Positions 59,809 through 64,000 of a stretch of DNA of 64,000 bases are shown here, one piece after another. A program made the position numbers and the translations under genes. The stretch's first letter is position 1, and every line of letters begins with the position of its first letter. Location of the stretch: the NCBI GenBank assembly GCA_965602805.1, contig CBFCZK010000012.1, positions 40,408 through 104,407 on the forward strand, given 5' to 3'. Below the pieces are notes generated by a model. It ran no database searches. It had not been told where the DNA came from and saw nothing but the letters and a program-made list of their open reading frames with translations. This stretch comes from Thiomicrorhabdus sp965602805 (GTDB lineage Bacteria > Pseudomonadota > Gammaproteobacteria > Thiomicrospirales > Thiomicrospiraceae).

Positions 59809-59809
59809 T

Positions 59810-60832
59810 ATGCCAGATTCAGCGATTGTAGAAGTGGGTGATGAGAAAGAGGTTTCTAATTTAGATAAAGCGGCGATTTTACTGCTCTCATTGGGTAAGG
59901 ATTCTGCCGCGAGGGTTTTAAAACACCTGAATCCCCGTGAGGTGCAGCAAGTCGGTTCTGCTATGACATCAGTGGAAGGTGTGACTCATGGTGACATTCA
60001 TAAAGTAATGAAGTCTTTTTTAGAGGAACTTGGTGACGATGCGTTAGGTGTGGATCCGAGCGAATTTGCACAGTCCTTAATGGCGGATGCATTAAGTGAT
60101 GGCGGTGGACATCTTATGGATGCTGCATTGCTAGGTGACCAGGTCAAAGGCTTAGAGGCACTTAAATGGCAGCATCCTTCAACGATTGCAAATATGTTGC
60201 GTAATGAACATCCACAGGTGGTTGCGATTGTTCTTTCATATTTTGATTCCGATCAAGCGGCCGCCGTGTTGCGCGGTATTCCTGAGCGTTTCCAATCAGA
60301 AGTTATTTATCGTATTGCGACGTTAACGACCATTCAGCCAAGAGCGTTATTTGACTTAAACAGTGTTTTGGAAAATGCTTCGAGTGATGGCGAAGGTGGC
60401 AAGCTAGCAACCATTGGTGGTGAAAAGCGCGCGGCAGAAATTTTGAACTTGGTCGGCAGTGGTGTTGATACGCGAATTTTGGATGATATCGCTTCTGAAC
60501 ATGAAGATGTCAGTAAAGGTATTCAAGATAAAATGTTTGTCTTTGATGATATCAGTGGTATTGATGATCGTGGAATTCAGACTATTGTCGGTGAAGTGCC
60601 AAGCGACATTCTTATTGTTGCACTTAAAGGTGCTGATACATCCCTTAAAGAGAAGTTTTTGGGTAACCTTTCTAAACGCCAAGCAGATATTATGCGAGAT
60701 GATCTTGAGACAGGGCCTCCTGTTAAACTCAGTGCAGTGGAAGATGCTCAACGTAGCATTATCCAAACGGTACGCCGTTTAGCAGATGAGGATAAAGTCA
60801 TGATGCCTGGTGGTGGTGAGGAGTTCTTATAA
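59810..60832 (+). CDS. fliG: Flagellar motor switch protein FliG
   Basis: Rotor protein that takes torque from the stator. The 340 residues contain NLDKAAILLLSLGKDSAARV, the EHPQVVAIVLSY middle domain and the C-terminal torque helix region DDRGIQTIVGEVPSDILIVA and FLGNLSKRQADIMRDDLETG with its charged residues. It begins one base after the fliF stop. GC and codon use are like its neighbours. Confidence 0.97.
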   Translation: MPDSAIVEVGDEKEVSNLDKAAILLLSLGKDSAARVLKHLNPREVQQVGSAMTSVEGVTHGDIHKVMKSFLEELGDDALGVDPSEFAQSLMADALSDGGGHLMDAALLGDQVKGLEALKWQHPSTIANMLRNEHPQVVAIVLSYFDSDQAAAVLRGIPERFQSEVIYRIATLTTIQPRALFDLNSVLENASSDGEGGKLATIGGEKRAAEILNLVGSGVDTRILDDIASEHEDVSKGIQDKMFVFDDISGIDDRGIQTIVGEVPSDILIVALKGADTSLKEKFLGNLSKRQADIMRDDLETGPPVKLSAVEDAQRSIIQTVRRLADEDKVMMPGGGEEFL

Positions 60833-61594
60833 GTGGTTGATTCAACGTCGAAACAGAACGAGACTTCAGGAGAAGCTGTGCTAACGAAGTTGGTCTCTTC
60901 CGACAGTGTGCAATCGCCAAATATTGAAACCTGGCAGATGAATAGTTTTAATCAAAGTATGGATGAAGTCTCCCCGGAGTTTTCTGAAGAAGTATTACTG
61001 AAAGCAGAGCAACGACTTCAACCTGAGCTACAAAAACAAGCTGAGTTACTTAAAAAGGACGCATATGATGCAGCCTATAAAGAAGGTTATCAAGCGGGTC
61101 TTACGAGAGGTTTAGACGAAGGTTTGGAGCAAGGTCGCACTCAAGGATTAGAAGAGCAGGTTGAGATTTTTGCCCCCAAGTTGATGCAGATGGAACAAAT
61201 TCTTGGAATGTTACAAGCGCCATATCAAAAGATTGAAAAACAAGCCTTGTCAGATCTTGTTGCGTTAGGTCTGCATATTACAAAACAGGTCATTAAAACG
61301 GAAGTGGCACAAGATAAAGAATGGATTCTAAAGGCCGTTCAAGAAGCTGTTCAGCTCTTGCCGGATGATTCAGCCGCTATTAAGATTGAATTACACCCAG
61401 AAGATTTACAATTACTGATACAGTTCAAGCCGGAAATCACTGATCAATGGCAACTTAAAGCCAATGCCGAATTAGTATTGGGCACGTGTTTAATTAAGCA
61501 ACAAAACTCTTCCGTACTAAATAGTTGGCAGGACCGTTTTGATGAAATTTCTAATGATTTGCAGTCCCGAACTAATCACTCTGAGGTTTCTTAG
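60833..61594 (+). CDS. fliH: Flagellar assembly protein FliH
   Basis: Regulator of the export ATPase FliI. The 253 residues have a disordered N-terminus, a helical EEVLLKAEQRLQPELQKQAE segment, the glycine-repeat region YKEGYQAGLTRGLDEGLEQG (GxxxG type, about 80-100) and a C-terminal domain with ALGLHITKQVIKTEV and IELHPEDLQLL. Start is GTG directly after the fliG stop, with GAGGAG inside fliG. Confidence 0.93.
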   Translation: MVDSTSKQNETSGEAVLTKLVSSDSVQSPNIETWQMNSFNQSMDEVSPEFSEEVLLKAEQRLQPELQKQAELLKKDAYDAAYKEGYQAGLTRGLDEGLEQGRTQGLEEQVEIFAPKLMQMEQILGMLQAPYQKIEKQALSDLVALGLHITKQVIKTEVAQDKEWILKAVQEAVQLLPDDSAAIKIELHPEDLQLLIQFKPEITDQWQLKANAELVLGTCLIKQQNSSVLNSWQDRFDEISNDLQSRTNHSEVS

Positions 61595-61603
61595 CCATCA
61601 ATC

Positions 61604-62968
61604 ATGAAGGTCAATAAGCTTATGGATTATTCCGAGTCTTTAAATCTCTCCCTCCAAGAACAACTCAAACACTTAAATGAAACGTTGATAACCCCCGGTT
61701 CTGTGAAGATAGCCGGTCGTTTAGTACGTATGGTGGGCATGACTTTAGAGGTGGTTGGGACTTTTGCGCCCATTGGTTCTCGGTGTCAAATTTTAAGTCA
61801 TGATTTACCATCTATTGAAGCTGAGGTGGTGGGTTTTAATGATGATCGATTGTTTTTGATGCCGATTGGAGATACTCACGGTTTGTCACCCAATGCCCGC
61901 GTTTTACCGATGGAAGGTGGCGTTAAGGTGGGTGTTGGTATGGGAATGCTAGGCCGCGTGGTGAATGGTTCTGGACTGCCTTTAGACAGTTTGGGTCCAA
62001 TTGCAGTGGAGAAATATGTTTCCCTTGCCGGTGAAAGGATTAACCCTCTTAGCCGTCATCCTATTACTGAAATTCTTGATGTCGGTGTTAAAGCCATTAA
62101 TGGACTGCTCACGTTAGGGCAAGGTCAGCGTGTGGGTTTGATGGCAGGTACCGGTGTTGGTAAAAGTGTCTTGCTAGGTATGATGACTCGTTATACCAGT
62201 GCAGATATTGTGGTCGTTGGCTTGATTGGTGAGCGTGGTCGAGAGGTGAATGAATTTGTACGTCATAATCTTGGAGAGGAAGGCTTGAAGCGTTCTGTCG
62301 TGGTAGCGACTCCAGCAGATGATCCGCCTTTGATGCGTTTGCATGGTGCGATGTTGGCGACAGCAATTGCCGAATATTTTCGTGATCAAGGATTGAATGT
62401 CTTACTCTTAATGGACTCTTTAACCCGTTTTGCACAAGCGCAACGTGAGATTGCGTTAGCGGTCGGTGAGCCGCCAGCGAGCAAGGGTTATCCTCCATCG
62501 GTATTTGCAAAGCTCCCGCAGTTAGTAGAAAGGGCTGGCAATGGAAGTGCTGGTTCGGGTTCCATTACGGCAATTTATACCGTATTGGCTGAAGGTGATG
62601 ATCAAGCGGATCCGGTTGTAGATTCTGCGCGTGGGGTCTTGGATGGGCATATTGTATTATCACGAGAAATTGCCGATAGCGGCCGTTATCCTGCAATTGA
62701 TGTGGAATCTTCTGTGAGTCGTGTGATGGTTGATATTGCGTCTGAAAACCAGTTGGATCAGGCGCGTAAATTTAAGAAATTATATTCCAGCTATCAGCAA
62801 AACAAAGATTTAATAAGTGTCGGAGCTTACCGCAAAGGTGCCGACACTGTCATTGATGCTGCTATCGCTAAACATCCTGATTTAAATGTTTTTCTATCTC
62901 AGGATATTTCAGAAAACTTTTCTGTTGAAGCCTCTCTCTCTGCCCTTAATAAAGCCTTAACGTCTTAG
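61604..62968 (+). CDS. fliI: Flagellum-specific ATPase FliI
   Basis: Cytoplasmic ATPase of the flagellar type III export apparatus. The 454 residues have a Walker A AGTGVGKS at about 181-188, SADIVVVGLIGERGREVNEF, the Walker B LNVLLLMDSLTRFAQAQREI and GEPPASKGYPPSVFAKLPQL. I give the ATG at 61604; a second in-frame ATG at 61622, preceded by AAGG, is an equally possible start. It lies 9 nt after fliH. Confidence 0.96.
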   Translation: MKVNKLMDYSESLNLSLQEQLKHLNETLITPGSVKIAGRLVRMVGMTLEVVGTFAPIGSRCQILSHDLPSIEAEVVGFNDDRLFLMPIGDTHGLSPNARVLPMEGGVKVGVGMGMLGRVVNGSGLPLDSLGPIAVEKYVSLAGERINPLSRHPITEILDVGVKAINGLLTLGQGQRVGLMAGTGVGKSVLLGMMTRYTSADIVVVGLIGERGREVNEFVRHNLGEEGLKRSVVVATPADDPPLMRLHGAMLATAIAEYFRDQGLNVLLLMDSLTRFAQAQREIALAVGEPPASKGYPPSVFAKLPQLVERAGNGSAGSGSITAIYTVLAEGDDQADPVVDSARGVLDGHIVLSREIADSGRYPAIDVESSVSRVMVDIASENQLDQARKFKKLYSSYQQNKDLISVGAYRKGADTVIDAAIAKHPDLNVFLSQDISENFSVEASLSALNKALTS

Positions 62969-62972
62969 CTTC

Positions 62973-63000
62973 TAAGGTCGCTCTAAGGTTGTTTTAAGGT
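62973..63000 (+). repeat. Three TAAGGT repeats at 11-bp spacing after fliI
   Basis: TAAGGT occurs at 62973, 62984 and 62995, exactly 11 bp apart, inside three imperfect 11-mers. It lies just after the fliI stop and before fliJ. It could be a phased protein-binding site or chance. Confidence 0.4.
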
Positions 63001-63061
63001 TTTACTTCGTTGTTTTATATTGCTTTGAATTATTGTTTTACATTATTGGTAACTATGAATT

Positions 63062-63517
63062 ATGTCCTCTAGAATTGACAGAATGCAGAAGCTGGTAGAG
63101 TTGGCGGACATTGAGTTGGATAAAGCTGCGCAAACCCTTGCCGCTATACAGGGGCAGCATGTCGATGCCTTGGCTCAGCTTGAGGCGTTAACCAATTATG
63201 CCCATGAGTATGGGCAGGTACCGACGAATCAATCGGTGTCAATTTCTCCTATACAGTTACAAACACGTCACGTCTTTGGTGAAAAGCTTAGGCAGGCGGT
63301 GGTGGCTCAAACGACACAAGTTGATGAGTTGGTTAAAACAGTCGAGTTTGCACGTCAGGCCTGGCTGGAAAAGCGCGTTAGAGTTAAAGCATTGCAAGCC
63401 TTGTTGGATAAGTTGAAGCTAGGGGCTCAAATCAAATTGGATAAGCAAGAACAGCGCATGTTGGATGAGTTGGCAACGCAGGGTGTTATTTCCAGAAGAG
63501 CTGAATCCACGCTTTAA
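63062..63517 (+). CDS. fliJ: Flagellar export protein FliJ
   Basis: Central stalk-like helical protein of the export ATPase complex. The 151 residues are coiled coil throughout: MQKLVELADIELDKAAQTLA at the start and WLEKRVRVKALQALLDKLKL near the end, the usual FliJ pattern (E. coli 147). Weak ribosome-binding site. It is 93 nt after fliI, a larger gap than between the preceding genes. Confidence 0.9.
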   Translation: MSSRIDRMQKLVELADIELDKAAQTLAAIQGQHVDALAQLEALTNYAHEYGQVPTNQSVSISPIQLQTRHVFGEKLRQAVVAQTTQVDELVKTVEFARQAWLEKRVRVKALQALLDKLKLGAQIKLDKQEQRMLDELATQGVISRRAESTL

Positions 63518-63580
63518 TATTGAAATGGTAATGATTTTGGGAGTTGGGCATGTATATTGCTTTTTCCAGAGTTAAATGAA

Positions 63581-64000
63581 ATGCTAGGATTAGAATCTAA
63601 TATGCTAACCACAACCCAATCAACGCGCACAGAACAACCTTTACAGGGTGTTTTAGCGTCTAAAACCGAGTTTAAAGAAGACAGTAGCTTGCCTGAAAAG
63701 AGTAGTTTTTCGAAGCTATTTTCTTCAATGCGATTAGAGGCGACTTCTGAGGCTGCTGTCAGTGTTTCTCCTGCTGAATCCACTGCTCTTGCGGATGAGG
63801 ATTCAGCCGAATTAATGGCTTTTCCTCAGTTGAATGAATCAGAGGATGTGGCCTTGTCTATTATGCAGCAATTGCCTGCATTGAATGTCGCTTCTAATTA
63901 TGCTGACAGTAATTTGTCAGCCGAGTTAAGTTTGAATGATTCTGATGCTAGTAATTTGACAGTTTTAGATGCCGCTCCTTTGGTAGATGGTAGCGATTTG
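63581..64000 (+). CDS. fliK: Probable FliK hook-length control protein (5' part only)
   Basis: An open frame from the ATG at 63581 (or the in-frame ATG at 63602) runs to the window edge, 140 codons with no stop. The visible part is low-complexity, rich in Ser, Ala, Glu and Leu, which suits the disordered N-terminal half of FliK, and the position directly after fliJ is that of fliK in Pseudomonas and Vibrio. The conserved C-terminal domain is outside the window, so the name rests on context. Confidence 0.65.
   Translation, partial: MLGLESNMLTTTQSTRTEQPLQGVLASKTEFKEDSSLPEKSSFSKLFSSMRLEATSEAAVSVSPAESTALADEDSAELMAFPQLNESEDVALSIMQQLPALNVASNYADSNLSAELSLNDSDASNLTVLDAAPLVDGSDL

Noticed and set aside
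60125..60145. Extra copies of the palindrome at 60130 (TGACCAGGTCA) and near 50089 (TGACCA…CTGGTCA)
   Set aside because: They share half-sites but lack the AGGCCT centre, so I did not count them as members.
62109..62510. Open minus-strand reading frames of 90-133 codons opposite flagellar genes, for example here and at 17179-17661 and 63514-63783
   Set aside because: They lie fully opposite well-supported genes, have no ribosome-binding sites or recognisable domains, and their composition follows the codon pattern of the opposite strand.

Overview
The window is about 64 kb of chromosome from a gammaproteobacterium with a polar, Vibrio/Pseudomonas-style flagellum. GC content looks to be in the low-to-mid 40s percent. 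The supporting signs are the FlrABC (FleQSR) regulatory cascade beside fliEFGHIJ, FlgP and FlgT (parts of the H ring and outer-membrane disc of polar flagella), an flgA-flgM-flgN-PilZ operon diverging from cheV, sigma-54 promoters ahead of flagellar operons, and a pseudaminic acid flagellin-glycosylation locus. A class I fructose-bisphosphatase and the general style would suit a sulfur-oxidising autotroph of the Thiomicrospira/Hydrogenovibrio/Thiomicrorhabdus type, but that placement is inference.

Layout. Bases 1-12830 hold housekeeping genes: fbp (3' end outside the window), thiI, mltF, an orphan dihydrolipoamide-dehydrogenase-like flavoenzyme, rnr-rlmB, a ketohexokinase-like PfkB protein fused to a Rieske domain, an FNR-type regulator and pal. 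Bases 12861-19605 hold pepN, an LpoA/LppC-like protein, three small or unfamiliar envelope proteins and the FlgP-like lipoprotein. A minus-strand operon flgA-flgM-flgN-pilZ occupies 22272-19731, facing cheV-flgT (22475-24831). Bases 25337-36242 carry flgBCDEFGHIJKL. A MltC-like lytic transglycosylase follows (36335-37561). The pseudaminic acid locus comes next (37601-44826): pseB, pseC, a sialidase-like propeller gene, pseF, pseG, pseH, pseI and a methylase. Then come the Maf flagellin glycosyltransferase, two flagellins, two FlaG proteins, fliD, fliS, fliT, flrA, flrB, flrC, fliE, fliF, fliG, fliH, fliI, fliJ and the start of a probable fliK, cut off by the window end.

How it works together. 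FlrA lacks the usual N-terminal regulatory domain. With FlrBC it should drive sigma-54 promoters, which I can read directly ahead of flgB, flgF, flgI, fliD and fliE (five 16-nt -24/-12 elements). FlgM and sigma-28 give the late stage: sigma-28 elements precede flgM, the first flagellin and, as an exact consensus match, fliD. The Pse enzymes make CMP-pseudaminic acid, which Maf transfers to flagellin before export.

Most interesting signals. (1) A palindromic repeat centred on CCAGGCCTGG occurs at least ten times exactly, in genes and between them; three of its four intergenic copies lie just upstream of sigma-54 flagellar promoters. (2) A ketohexokinase-like kinase is fused to a Rieske [2Fe-2S] domain. 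(3) A run of 11 G lies inside flgF and a run of 8 G inside flgE, so slippage could switch motility off. (4) A large nested hairpin lies in the rnr leader. (5) A transcription terminator carries the Shine-Dalgarno sequence of the next gene in its stem. (6) FlgJ lacks its hydrolase domain and a MltC-like enzyme lies next to flgL. I saw no tRNA, rRNA, CRISPR array, insertion sequence or prophage gene.
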